The position numbers were made by a program, and so were the translations under genes. Shown piece by piece: positions 52,011 to 63,110 of a stretch of DNA of 64,000 nucleotides. Origin of the DNA: Fragum whitleyi (lineage: Eukaryota; Mollusca; Bivalvia; Cardiida; Cardiidae); the NCBI GenBank assembly GCA_948146395.1, contig OX411559.1, positions 4,202,501-4,266,500 of the forward strand, given 5' to 3'. Numbering within the stretch: the stretch's first letter is position 1; the number at the start of each line of letters is the position of its first letter. The notes below the pieces were generated by a model. It was not told the DNA's origin. It ran no database searches and saw only the letters and a program-made list of their open reading frames with translations.

Positions 52011-53766
52011 ATTAACGTCATTTGTCACAAAAGCATAAGGTTGCCAAAATAAAGCAAAAGCAAACCCTTTATTTGCAGCCTTAAATTATTCAAGCTGTAG
52101 TTTTGATATTGAATTGCCTGTTCTCAAAAATTTGCTAAAAAAAAACTGATTGAAAATGACAGAGGTGAACAATGTATTCTTGTCTAAATGAATCATTTAA
52201 TTGAAAGGACTACCGGCACTTATGTAGATCAGTATCCATATTGAAAATGAAATATTTCAATGTTTAGGATTTGAAAAGGACAATCAGGTGGTAGAGACTA
52301 AGATCAGGCTGCACAGTCATATTTGACAGTCGATCTTTGTCTATACCTTTTGCCAAAGGAGGAATATTCGGGTTCAGCGTGCTAAGGGGTAATTTTCATG
52401 TGCATGTTTACAGTTTGGTGATAATTTATATTCCCATCTCTTTGAAAACAAAGCATTTGATGTCTCGATTGCTCAATCAGTAGCCAGCTATTGACCAGGG
52501 ATCGTATTCACCAAACTATTTACAATTAAGTCTAGGCTAGATTATCAAGTCTGGACTTTCCCAAGAATAAACTCAAGTTTGTATTCACCCAGGCAATTTA
52601 GAACAGTCTCATGGTTTGTACAGCACTAAAGTGGCCACAGAGTTACAATGGTTCTGCAACTTTGACAAGGCGCAAATAAAAAAAAGTCACCATTGAATTT
52701 CTGTTCCTCCTAATTTTGCTCCTTTACTAATAAATGACACTTTCATATATTTTTTGCAGTCGAAATAAGTTGTCATGTCTATCATTTACATAATCAATTA
52801 TATATGGAGAAATTTGATTGGTTGAAAGCAAAGATCACTTACATTAGCAATAACAACTTTGATTACAGTTGTCAGCAAACAAATATGTTAATTTGGCAGG
52901 TAAAAAACCTGTAAAATTACTCGCTGTAGTTACAGGATTTAGGTTTTCAAATGACAAACTGTGTATTTAATAGAGTAAGTACAATGATTATTTACGATAA
53001 AAATAAGACTGATGTATGCCAGTATGGTAGATACCAAAATTTGACTTTATGGATCAAATAATAAAAAATATATTGAACAACAAAAAAAAGAACTAATTTC
53101 AACTCAAACTTGGCAATGATGTCATCATGATGCCTCCCTAAATCTTTCATTGAGAGACCTATGCGACTTTCCGATAAAAACATGTCAGTTTTGAAGAGGT
53201 GAGAGTCTCCTTTAATTTGTATCATGTTTTTGATGTTGCTTTGCAGGAAGTATTGGTACCAAACAAATAGTATCTTGAGTTAAAATGCACCAAGCTTTCT
53301 TTTGCTTAAGTTGAACTAACAATTTGCCTTCCTCTCCATACCCCCATCTGTCTTTTTCCTATCCAAACACTTGCCCTGAAAACTTTACTTTGCTTGAAAT
53401 AAATTACTCCTTAACCATCCTCCTACTTTGACTTGGAAAAACATATTTTAAAGAATTTAGTCCATACCTTGATTTAGAATTAGTTGGTGATTAAGTACTA
53501 AATTCTAAACTCTTTATTCTTGCAATTTAGTGTACTGAATTGTTGCAAAATGTGTTGGTGAATACAACCTCAGCACTGCATTCATTTTGACAAAATAGTG
53601 CAAAGTGTTTTCAAACTGGATGTAATGTAATTTGAACCCACGCTGACTAGGCAACTTTGCATAGCTGTTTCGAAGTCCTATGTCCTCAACCACTATTTGA
53701 AAATATGTTTTAAAAAGACAGTATTTATTTCCATAAATGAGAGATTTGAATATCATAACCATTGTT

Positions 53767-54727
53767 AGTCCCCTACCGGTGTTCACACCGGAGGGGACTA
53801 TAGGTTTGCCCTCCGTCTGTCCGTCTGTCTGTCCGCTCCGTCTGTCCGCTCAAATCTTGATCCCGCGATAACTTAATAACTAAGCAAGCGTTTTTGATGA
53901 AAGTTGGTATATGACTAGATAGCAATGTGTAGATTATGCACATCATTTTATTTTTGTTTTTCGACTTAAATTGAGGTTGCTATGGTTACAGAAATAGTGA
54001 AAATATGGCCAAAAATGGGATCCTGCGATAAGATAATAACTAAGCAAGCTAGTTTGATGAGACTTGGTATATGACTATATGGCAATGTGTAGATTATGCA
54101 CATCATTTTATTTTTGTTTTTAGACTAAAATTGTTGTTGCTATGGTAACGGAAATAGTGAAAATATGGCAAAAAATATTGGATCCTGCGATAAGTTAATA
54201 AGTAAGCAAGCTAATTTGATGAGACTTGGTTTATGACTAGATGGCAATGTGTAGATTATGCACATCATTTTATCTTTGTTCTTTGACAAAAAGTGCGGTT
54301 GCTATGGTAACGGAAATAGTGAAAATATGGCAAAAAATGGATCCTGCAATAACTTAATAACTAAGCAAGCTAACTTGATGAAACCTGTTTTAAAATGTAA
54401 AAAAAATTATAAGCCATGTTAGTCAGGGTGGTGATGCAGCAGTATTAATCACCTCCAGTGAAAGTTCTCATTTCTTACCAACAAGACTGAAGAAAAACAT
54501 CTTGGATCAGACAAGGTAACTGTTATTGATACTATTTCTTGCATCTGTCTATTGCTTGCATGAATTGTATAGTGGGCACAGCAGAGACAACAACTCATGT
54601 AAGTCTTGTTTAACCCTTTCCAAAACAAGACCTGGTTTTGACGTCCCTGATAGAATTGGCTTGGGAAAACATTGAGACAAACAAAGCCGGTAGGGGACTT
54701 ATGTCCATGTCCAACATGGCTCTTGTT
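53767..54727 (+). mobile_element. Helentron-like array element (type C) with CCGGTG hairpin start
   Basis: It starts TAGTCCCCTACCGGTGTTCA CACCGGAGGGGACTA, a strong hairpin, then a CCGTCTGTCC run. Four units of about 162 bp follow (GATCCTGCGATAAGATAATA ACTAAGCAAGC, GTGTAGATTATGCACATC, TTGCTATGGTAACGG). It ends GCCGGTAGGGGACTTATG...CAACATGGCTCTTGTTTTT, a CTCTTGTT terminus like type B. No coding capacity seen. Confidence 0.75.
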
Positions 54728-54774
54728 TTTAACTGTTTTGCACCTGCTCTTGCAGTTAATGGTCTGCATTTGTA

Positions 54775-55041
54775 ATTTGTGACCCATCACGAGAAAAGGG
54801 ACCATCTCGGTTGTGGATAATATGTCGGCCCTAGCCAGACTGCTCAAATTGAGCAGACTGACTAGGAACGAAACTTTTTGTTCTTTTTTGATTTTCTGAA
54901 TGTAGAATGATCAGTCTACATTCCTATGTAAAAACTTTTGAAATGTGATCGCTGATTAACGTCTACCGGAACAACTCTCATTCACGCGATTTCTTTTTAT
55001 AAAGTTCCAAGATGGCCCCTTTTTGCAAGACGGGTCACATT
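54775..55041. mobile_element. TGTGACCYRTCA-family MITE
   Basis: TTTGTGACCCATCACGAGAA AAGGGACCATCT at the left and GATGGCCCC...GACGGGTCACATTT at the right. Relatives at about 17390-17641, 57750-57992 and 59069-59224. Confidence 0.7.
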
Positions 55042-55168
55042 TATATATTGGTGGAAAAATTCATGTACCATGACTTTAGTAGTGGAGTGAAGGAATTAGC
55101 CAAAAAGTGCCTCAAAGAGAAGGAAGAATTTCTAAACATAGAATTTGGCATTCCAATTATCATTCAAC

Positions 55169-55628
55169 TTAACCCTTGTCATGCTGATCTTAGAATATTC
55201 CTGTACAGACAAACATAAGCCTTTTCATAAGTGCTGTCTGATCTTTGTATGCACCACCTGTATATCTTGTTTGGGCAAGAATCGTGTTAAGATGTAATAC
55301 TTAAGAGAAACATTCACAAAAAATGTCTTCTTACAGAGTCATTAGCACTTTAATTGAGTGTAATAGTGTAAGGAATTTTATTAAACATTAGCCCTAACGG
55401 CGGCACTCATTCTTTCCGACTTTTTGTCTGGCACCATTGGGTTGATAATCATAGACCTATGTGAGATAGCAGCTGGAGGCTAGGAAAGGATGTGGTGGTT
55501 GTACTGGTGAGAGAAATACCAGGAAACCATTGTTAGGTGCTCCAGCAGCCGCGATATAACTGAAAAAATGTTGAAAGCGGCGTAAAACTCCATTCAATCT
55601 ATCATTTATTCAGCATTAGAAGGGTTAA
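55169..55628. mobile_element. piggyBac-type MITE (CATGCTGAA family) split by a SINE
   Basis: TTAACCCTTGTCATGCTGAT at the left and TTCAGCATTAGAAGGGTTAA at the right enclose a SINE fragment (55392-55602). This is the second case of this SINE inside this MITE family. It ends 30 bp before ABHD3 exon 10. Confidence 0.8.
55392..55602 (+). mobile_element. tRNA-derived SINE, 5'-truncated, inside a MITE
   Basis: GGCGGCACTCATTCTTTCCG, GTGAGATAGCAGCTGGAGGC, GTGCTCCAGCAGCCGCGATA and CTCCATTCAATCTATCA in order. It is close in sequence to 49971-50247, suggesting the same subfamily. Confidence 0.88.
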
Positions 55629-55657
55629 ATAATGTGTGTCAATTTTTTTCGTTTCAG

Positions 55658-55839
55658 CAATCCCAGTAGAAGAAGCGGAACAGAATGAAAACATAGCGAT
55701 ATTAGTGACGTCACACGGCGGACATATAGGATTCATGGAGGGTTTTATACCAAAGAGTGACGGATATATCTATAGAATGTTCTCACAGTATATCAAAGGC
55801 ATTTTTACTAAAGGTCCAAAACATCCAAAATCGGATTGA
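55658..55839 (+). CDS. ABHD3: ABHD3 exon 10 (catalytic histidine, stop)
   Basis: The last coding exon encodes (A)IPVEEAEQNENIAILVTS, HGGHIGFMEGFIPKSDGYIY and RMFSQYIKGIFTKGPKHPKS D before TGA at 55837-55839. His360 in SHGGHIGF is the catalytic His (human TSYGGHIGF). The acceptor is GTTTCAG. The summed coding length with one exon 7 is 1194 bp, exactly in frame. Confidence 0.96.
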
Positions 55840-56008
55840 TCTCATTTTGATCATTTGTAACCCATCATGCAAAGAGGGAACAAGTGGGGACAAGACCTGA
55901 TGAACTGATGGAATTATGATTGAGCTAACCTCGGCAAGCTTAAAATTCTTATGCCCAACATTCAAGGGCGTAGCTCCCATTAATTTGCAAGTACATGTAT
56001 ATAATAGT

Positions 56009-56014
56009 AATAAA
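56009..56014 (+). promoter_or_regulatory. Candidate polyadenylation signal of ABHD3
   Basis: AATAAA lies 170 bp after the ABHD3 stop codon, in the first repeat-poor stretch downstream. It is the nearest canonical hexamer I see; actual use is unproven. Confidence 0.4.
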
Positions 56015-56254
56015 TCTTCTTTTGAAAAATGTCGTTGATGAATAATCAAAACATTGAAACTCCAGCTTATTTAAGCTGTTGTGATGTTTAGATTATTCAC
56101 TAACACTCAGAACATAAAAAAGGGGATGGACGACATTCATCTTTTGTCACAGTCTAATTATCGCCTTTATCCTATATATTCTTTGTTGGTCGCCTTCTGA
56201 GTGTGTATAAATTTCAAAGCCCTTGTTACGCCTATGATTGATAAGATGCTCCTG

Positions 56255-56490
56255 CATAATGTTGTCCATCTGTCTGTCTTCAAAACTTGATAAAAAAAAA
56301 ACTGAACATTGGCAATTATTTTAAGTCTAAAGTATAATACTCATATTTGACATGATGATAGATCTCAATCAAAGGCATCTGCAAATACCAAGGTCAAGGT
56401 GATGTGGCAAGGTCTAGATCATCTATAAAGGTCAAGTTTAGAGATTATTTTGCTGTTTTGGAGGCATTTGTGTTTCATAAGCACATCTTA
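56255..56490 (-). mobile_element. Reversed relic of the microsatellite-bearing family
   Basis: CATCTGTCTGTCTTCAAAAC, GGTCAAGGTGATGTGGCAAG and GGCATTTGTGTTTCATAAGC ACATCTT are the family's parts in reverse order. The left inverted end is lost. Confidence 0.65.
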
Positions 56491-56773
56491 TTTCTATTCT
56501 AGAAAAGTTTTAGACAAGTTCAAAGACAATTGAAAAAATGATTCTCCTTCTCATCTTGACATTTTGCAATTTTTTCTTTGTCCTCAAAGTTCCTGCAGGA
56601 TTTTTCTTCAGGAGAAAAAAAGTGACGCAAACAATCAATTTCAATGCCCTCTTCAAGGTCTTTGTCCTTTTTTTTGCATGATGGGCTATATGTATTAAGG
56701 GCCAAAACCTTTCACCCTTTTATACTTTTTATTTTGATATTGATCAGTATGTTGTTTAACCATTTGACTTTAA

Positions 56774-57102
56774 CAGGGTTCATGTTTGACCCTTAAAACA
56801 AGGTTTTTGACCCCCAAAATCAGAAAATATCTTATCTTTACCCTTAGAAAATTCTCCCAAGGGGGATACAGTGGCCCACTTGAGAGAAATTTCGGAGGGT
56901 CAAAACTAGGTTTTATATCTGAAATTTCCTACAAAATTTTACAAATCTACTTCTTTCTTAAAATAATTACAAAAAAAAGTCAGTTGACTTTTAAATCGAC
57001 AAAATTCTACTAATGACTCCTTTCCTTTTGTTGTTTTGACCCTTAGAAGTTAATGGATAAGGGGTCAATGACTCCCCAATTTCAACACTAGCACAAACCC
57101 TG
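56774..57102. mobile_element. CAGGGCTTGTTTTGACCC-family element, copy
   Basis: CAGGGTTCATGTTTGACCC to CTAGCACAAACCCTG; best-preserved right end of the family. Confidence 0.75.
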
Positions 57103-58182
57103 CTGTAACTCTTGTCTTGATGAATCTTAATTTTTACAACAAATCGCATTTGAATCAATGGTCCAACAGAGCTTGAATACTTACTTTAAAGTAAATAATT
57201 TGGGGAAGGTAAAAAGTGAAAACAAATTTTGTTTAAGGTAGCAGACTTGTAATAGTTTCACAACCTCTCGGAAGTTATGAAGTTCATAGTGTAACCCAAG
57301 GTTTGCTAATGATTTTCAAAATATTTTGGAACATTTATGGGCCCGCTATTTTAAACCAATTCCAATGGGTTAAAATCTGTAACCTTTTTGGTACTGAATA
57401 AATACCTTTGTAAAATTGCATTAGAATCAAAGTGCTGTAAGTACTGGATGAACTTATTGTGAGTCAGTACTTCTTTTGAAAATGCAATATTTAAATGCTT
57501 CTAGATCTAGTTTAGACAGCAAAATAAGATGGCATAGACTAAGATCAAACTGCACATATGTGCAGGATGATCTTGTTAATTCCTTATGCTACAGCAGAAT
57601 ATTCAACATGGTAAGGATTAAAAACAAAAGGGCTTGAAGAAATCACAATCTGTAATAGCCTGTATAGTATTTGAATATTTGATTGACAATTTATTGGTTG
57701 AAAGAAGAGTTAAACTCTATCTTTGTTATTCCTTATATATGCGCCCCGTCACCTAAAAATGGACAATCTGAAATGTCTGTAAAATAAATATTTGAAAAAG
57801 CGCCTTGATTTACAAGAGGACAACTGAATGTTCAAATATCCTTTCACAGGAAAGTAGAATGATCATTCTAGATTCAGAAAATCGGCAAAGTTTGAAAAGT
57901 TTTGACCCTAGTCCACCTTTGCAGTCTGACCAGGGTTGACACTTTGCATTTCTTGCATTGCACTTCTCTTGTCCCTTTTGGCCAGACAGATCACATTTGA
58001 TTGCCAATTTAGTGATTGATAGCAGAGTTAAACTCTATGTTATTCTTTTATATACCGGTATAATTGTTTGTAGCTAATTTGCGTTTTATAGTGTTTTGAT
58101 ATACATTGTATTCTAGAATGGGAAATTTTATGATATGTATGAATTTAAAATCCTGAAGCAAAAATTATTGTAGATATTATGC

Positions 58183-58263
58183 ATGTACAGGGTGTTTCAT
58201 AATATCTGTCCTTATTCTAAAGCATTTAGAATAAGGACAGATATTATGAAACACCCTGTACAT
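58183..58263. repeat. Perfect 39-bp inverted repeat with 3-nt loop
   Basis: ATGTACAGGGTGTTTCATAA TATCTGTCCTTATTCTAAA is followed by GCA and then its exact inverse. No mismatch was found in either arm. Flanks outside the palindrome do not continue the symmetry. It is unrelated to the nine-copy hairpin family and I see no second copy in the window. Confidence 0.95.
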
Positions 58264-58579
58264 AATATATGTATTATCTTTTGCTGGCTCTGGAGGCTCT
58301 GTTGTATAAAATCTTTGGTATTTCTTGCAATGACACTCACTTAAATCTTGGAATATTTACTCCATAAAACAAAATTTACCAATAAGGGGAATAAACTCTT
58401 ACTGAAATTTTGTAAGAATAATGCCCCTTTTATGACTCTGACTTATGGTTTATGTGTCTCACCCAACAGCCAAATCAAATAATAGGTCACAATAGGTAAT
58501 GCTCTTTTTTTCACGATTTTTTTCTTTGTGAGAAAATACTACAGTATCAAGATGAACCGAAGACTTTGATAAAATCCAA

Positions 58580-58813
58580 TTAACCCTTGTCATGCTGAAT
58601 AAAATTCTTTGCAAAAAATACTCAAATCAAAGTGCTGAAGGTTCTGAAAGTTGAATCTGGATGTCAATAAATATTTTGAAAATTAAATCTTTACATATTT
58701 TTTGGCCAAACAAGTGGTTTGGACTAAGATCAGACAGCACATGTGTACAGACTGATCTTTGTTTATACCACTTGCTAAAGCGGGAAAATTCAGGGTTCAG
58801 CATGACAAGGGTA
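58580..58813. mobile_element. piggyBac-type MITE (CATGCTGAA family)
   Basis: TTAACCCTTGTCATGCTGAA at the left, TTCAGCATGACAAGGGTAA at the right (one T of TTAA lost). Confidence 0.87.
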
Positions 58814-58824
58814 AAGATTCAATA

Positions 58825-59067
58825 TTAACCCTTGTCATGCTGAACCCAGAATATTCCTGTTTTGACAGGAGGCATAGACAAAGATCAGCCTGCACCTACA
58901 TCTGATATTAGTCAAAACCGCCTGTTTGTCCCTTTTCAAGGCAGAGTTGTTAAAGAATTTCATCTTCAAAAACAAAGATTATATACACCCTTGGATTCCA
59001 GGGCTTTCAGTACTTTGATATGAGTGCAAGTTTGAAAGAGGATTTAATTCAGCATGACGAGGGTTAA
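58825..59067. mobile_element. piggyBac-type MITE (CATGCTGAA family), opposite orientation
   Basis: TTAACCCTTGTCATGCTGAA and TTCAGCATGACGAGGGTTAA. Its interior is reversed relative to the copy 11 bp upstream, so the pair forms a 490-bp inverted repeat. Confidence 0.87.
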
Positions 59068-59068
59068 G

Positions 59069-59224
59069 ATATGTGACCTGTCATGCGAATAGGGACGAAC
59101 TGGAAATTCAGTAAAATGAAATATTGATTGATCCTATTCAGTCTGCACAATCCACACAGTCTGACTAGGGTCAACACTTTACGCACTACCCAGATGGTCC
59201 CTTTATGCGTGACAGGTCACATAT
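59069..59224. mobile_element. TGTGACCTGTCA-family MITE with long TIRs
   Basis: ATATGTGACCTGTCATGCGA ATAGGGAC and GTCCCTTTATGCGTGACAGG TCACATAT. It abuts the preceding piggyBac MITE. 156 bp. Confidence 0.85.
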
Positions 59225-60712
59225 GTAAAAAAGAAATATTGACAAATATTTCAAGACCAATATATGTTTATGTATTTTCAACTGAAAATTTTGTATGATT
59301 TATATGCATAATTGTTTTTCATTTTTCTAGTGATTTTACTGTAATGTAATAATTATGTTGCTTCATATTTGATATTATTGTTTTTCCAATGCTCATGCAA
59401 TGTGCTTGAGTAATGTTTTGTTTTGAAGCTTACAATTCTTTACCCACTATCTATTGAGTGGAATGGGTATATGTTGATAACCGATTTCACTGTGTATGTC
59501 TATTTGAGTGTTCAGTGCAATGCCTTATCAGTGAGAAATATTTGATATCAACAATTGAGTATTTTGATCAACATCAAGGAAGATCGACCCTTTTTGAATT
59601 TGCTATTAGGGCACAAAATTAGAGGTTTGTAATGTAGGTGGGGTATTTGTCTATTGCTTTATAAAGGATCTTGAAGAGCCTGTGATACAATACAAGTCTG
59701 TGCGTGACATTTTCAATTAATTCCATACTGTTTGCAAGTTAAGACTCGGATCAGCCTGTGCAGCTGCCCAGTCTGATCCCAGGCTAATGACTAGATGTTA
59801 CTCTAGACAATCAGTGAATATTTAAAATTCTAGATGTAAATTCTAGATTTAAATGATTGTGCTTTGTGTACCATGTTTCTCCTATTAAATGTACCAGAAG
59901 CTAAACATAACACTGTAATTTATTACAAATTTTCTGATGTAAAATATCTATCAAATTGATGTCTTTTTTTTTTTTTTACTCTAATTTTAGGTTAACTTCC
60001 TCGAAACAGTCATTTAAATGATTGCTTAAAGGAATTCAACTTCAAATAAGAGAAAAAGGCTCATTAAATTCTTATATTTTAGGTGAATTCAATCAACTGA
60101 AATCAATTTTTCTTAGTAAATACACTTAGTGAAGGGAGAGCCGTGTTTTGAGAGAGGGCTCTTATTGGAGTAAACACGGTACATGTGAAAATGTTGGACA
60201 TATCATACACAGGTTTAAATGATTAATTAGGATCAAATCCATGTTAAAGGTTGACTTACTATAGTAGCTCTACATTGGTAGTTTAAATGTATTTTACTGA
60301 AATAACACATGTACATTTAAGAATGAATAATACCTGTTGAAAAAGATTTATTTCATTTTCTCATTGTTTTTTCTTCTTTTTTTTTTTATTAAAAATTTAG
60401 GATAATTGTGTCTGTGTAAGATTGATTTTTCTTGGAAAAAGGACAAACTACTTGTTATAATATAAGCGCATTCTTCTTTTGCCACAATAATTTCACGAGT
60501 ATAAATGCACAAGATTATACAGGAAAGGCTTCTATTGGCCGATTAGCTGGACAAGCAAAGAATCTACCTCAAAATCAAATTCTTCCACATTTGTTTTTCA
60601 AAAAATTTTGGGAAAAGAAGATTTTCTTGTCAGAAAAATTTACTTGCTTAGAACACCTTCACAATGATGATGGAGGTTTCTGTCAGATTTCAACTTTACT
60701 ATAATGACTCTG

Positions 60713-60786
60713 TGGCTCATAGCAAACTAGTTGAAACTGCCTATAAACATATAGGCAGTTACACCTGTTTTGTGCTGAGCAATCAA
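60713..60786. repeat. Short foldback element, copy 8
   Basis: GTGGCTCATAGCAAACTAGT TGAAACTGCCTATA against TATAGGCAGTTACACCTGTT TTGTGCTGAGC. Confidence 0.82.
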
Positions 60787-61108
60787 TATGTATTGTTAAA
60801 CTTGATTGGTATAGGACTACAAATTTTGTGAACTTTTTCAGCTTGAAGCCTTTATTATTATTATTATTATTATATATTTACAAGTTTGTTTTTGCAGACA
60901 TATTATTCAAAATGAGTTATGAGATAAAGTGATTAAAATGATGTTGAGAAAACTTTGTGTACTGTTGCTATATTTTCAAAACACACCTAAAAGTGGGGGT
61001 ATAACAATATTGCCAGAGTCACAATATTCACAGCCAAGGGTAATTTTTGAACATAGGCCCCTTTTTCCATGATGCAGCATGGTAATTATCACTAAATCAT
61101 GATAAAAT

Positions 61109-61183
61109 TGATGACTCAGCGTGAAATAGTTGTAACTGCCTATATGTTTATAGGCAGTTACAACTGTTTCGCACTGAGTAATC
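61109..61183. repeat. Short foldback element, copy 9
   Basis: GATGACTCAGCGTGAAATAG TTGTAACTGCCTATA against TATAGGCAGTTACAACTGTT TCGCACTGAG. It lies in one of two direct repeats of about 190 bp (near 61000-61300 and 61350-61590, sharing GATAAGGAACATCCTGTGGA AGTTTCATGCATAT). Confidence 0.85.
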
Positions 61184-61604
61184 CATATGTGTTTGGTCAA
61201 ATGATAAGGAACATCCTGTGGAAGTTTCATGCATATTCAGCTTCAATTGAAGTAGAAGTTGTGTTGACAAGAATCGGATGGACAATCAGTAATAGATGAT
61301 ACCAATGTAGGTCCATCTTCAAAGGTGTATAATCAAAGTACGTCTTAAATGTGGGGGTATAACTAGAGTTCCAGAGTCACAATATACACTAAGTAAGTTT
61401 TGAACTAAGGTCCCTTTTTCCATGATGCGTCATAGCAGCACTAAATCACAATAATATGTGTTTGGTAAAATGATAAGGAACATCCTGTGGAAGTTTCATG
61501 CATATCCAGCTTCAATTGAAGTCGGAGTTGTGTTGACAAGTATTGGACAGACAATTGGACAAGATTGTCCACCAATCAATGTAGGTCTACCTATGACATG
61601 AAAA

Positions 61605-62380
61605 AACAAGAGGGCCATAGTGGCCCTAAATCGCTCACCTGGATGAACTGGCAAAAATTGTTAAAAGTAGGTTTAGAAAAAGGATTATGTATTCTGAACA
61701 AATTTCAGGTTGATCGGGCAAAAAAATGTGGCCTCTAGTGTGCATACAAGATTATTCTAAGATGGAAGCCTATGACCTAGTTTTTGACCCCACTTGACCC
61801 AATTTCAAACTCATCTGAAATTTTATCAAGACAACCATTCTGACCATATTTCAGGTTGATAGAGCAAAAAATGTGGCCTCTATAGAGCATACAAGGTTTT
61901 TCTTACGATTTGACCCTGTGACCTAGTTTTTGACCTCAGTTGACCCAATTTCAAACTTGTCCGAGCTTTCATCAAGACAATCATTCTGACCAAATTTTAA
62001 CTTGATTGGGCAAAAAATGTGGCCTCTAGAGTGCATACAAGTTTTTTCTAAGATTTGACCCTGTGACCTAGTTTTTGACCCCAGTTGACTTAATTTCAAA
62101 CTTGTCCGAGATTTGATCAAGACAATCATTCTGACCGAATCTCAAGTTGATCGAGCAAAAAATGTGGCCTCTACAGTGCATACAAGGTTTTTCTATTATT
62201 TGACCCTGTGACCTAGTTTTTGACCCTAGTTGACCCAATTTCGAACTCGTCTGAGATTTGATCAAAACAATCATTCTGACCAAATCTAAAGTTGAACGAG
62301 CAAAAAATGTGGCCTCTACAGTGCATACAAGGCAAATGTTGGCAACGGACAACGGACATCCACCTTACCACAATAGCTAA
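61605..62380 (-). mobile_element. Helentron-like array element, minus strand
   Basis: Read on the minus strand it ends AGGTGAGCGATTTAGGGCCA CTATGGCCCTCTTGTT, the type B 3' terminus. Units of about 135 bp include TTTGACCCTGTGACCTAGTT TTTGACC and AAAAAATGTGGCCTCTA (plus-strand wording). Open frames with repeated LVRMIVLIKS-type peptides are by-products of the array. Confidence 0.75.
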
Positions 62381-63110
62381 AAATGGTATTCCTCTTTTCA
62401 GGGTAGCATTTTTCATAGACTTCAGAAAATTCCCTTTACATCCAATTAGAAATAAGTTCTATCAACCTAGATTAATCTCTCTTAATCATGCATCCAGTGG
62501 TCACCACTACATGATTTTCAATTAGTTTCCACAGGAATTCCTTAAAGTTATGATGATCCTTTCAGAATTCCTTCCTTCATTTACATAGGAAGAATAGCAA
62601 GAGCTTCACAGAGCAGCGCATACGCCCAAAGGGGCTTGTCAGTAACCTTGGCTTCTTAGAAACCTGAGCTAGAATGAAAGCTAATGATTTTTGTCAATGG
62701 AACAATCTTTCCACCTGAATTATACTGTTTACATTTGAGTAACAAGGCAACCATATAATAACTTACCATTCAACATGTACAATGGTTAAATTCTATATTT
62801 AGGTAGTTGATAGTTTAGGAGTTGCACACACAATAACCAGTGATTTTTTTTCAAATTCAAGGGCAGATAATTCAAGATTACCCAAGAATGAAGAGTTGTG
62901 CACACAAAAAGAATTGCTAGCAGACAGACAGACGGATGGACGACCGTGGCCATTACATAATAAGACCCTTCGAGTGTGTAATAATGAAGAAAGAGCAAGG
63001 AAAAGAAAGATTGATGATAAATTCCAATATCTTTGCAAGCCAAGGGTTCTTACTTCATTTTCTTCCGCACAAACAAAGAACAAAATGGATTTAGAACCTT
63101 GGCTTGAAAA
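62381..63110. other. Stretch between two arrays
   Basis: Mostly AT-rich, with AGCAGACAGACAGACGGATG (62920-62940), a short microsatellite-like relic. I see no gene. Confidence 0.55.

Larger units (their letters stand above)
51873..55657. other. ABHD3 intron 9
   Basis: It contains a short hairpin (51936-52010), a decayed CATGCTGAA MITE (about 52150-52392), a Helentron-like array (53767-54727), a TGTGACC-type MITE (54775-55041) and a MITE-SINE nest (55169-55628). 52400-53760 is without recognisable elements. Confidence 0.6.
55840..61604. other. ABHD3 3' flank: repeats, no gene recognised
   Basis: After the ABHD3 3' UTR I see a reversed microsatellite-family relic (56255-56490), a CAGGGCTTG element (56774-57102), MITEs (57388-57620, 57750-57992, 58580-58813, 58825-59067, 59069-59224), a perfect 81-bp palindrome (58183-58263) and two short hairpins (60713-60786, 61109-61183). 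A GAGCCTGTG-like left end at 59694 has a possible right end at 60188-60218. 59230-59690 and 60230-60700 hold nothing I recognise. Confidence 0.6.

Noticed and set aside
61923..62416. Overlapping minus-strand open frames with repeated peptides
   Set aside because: They are by-products of the approximately 135-bp tandem units in a Helentron-like array.
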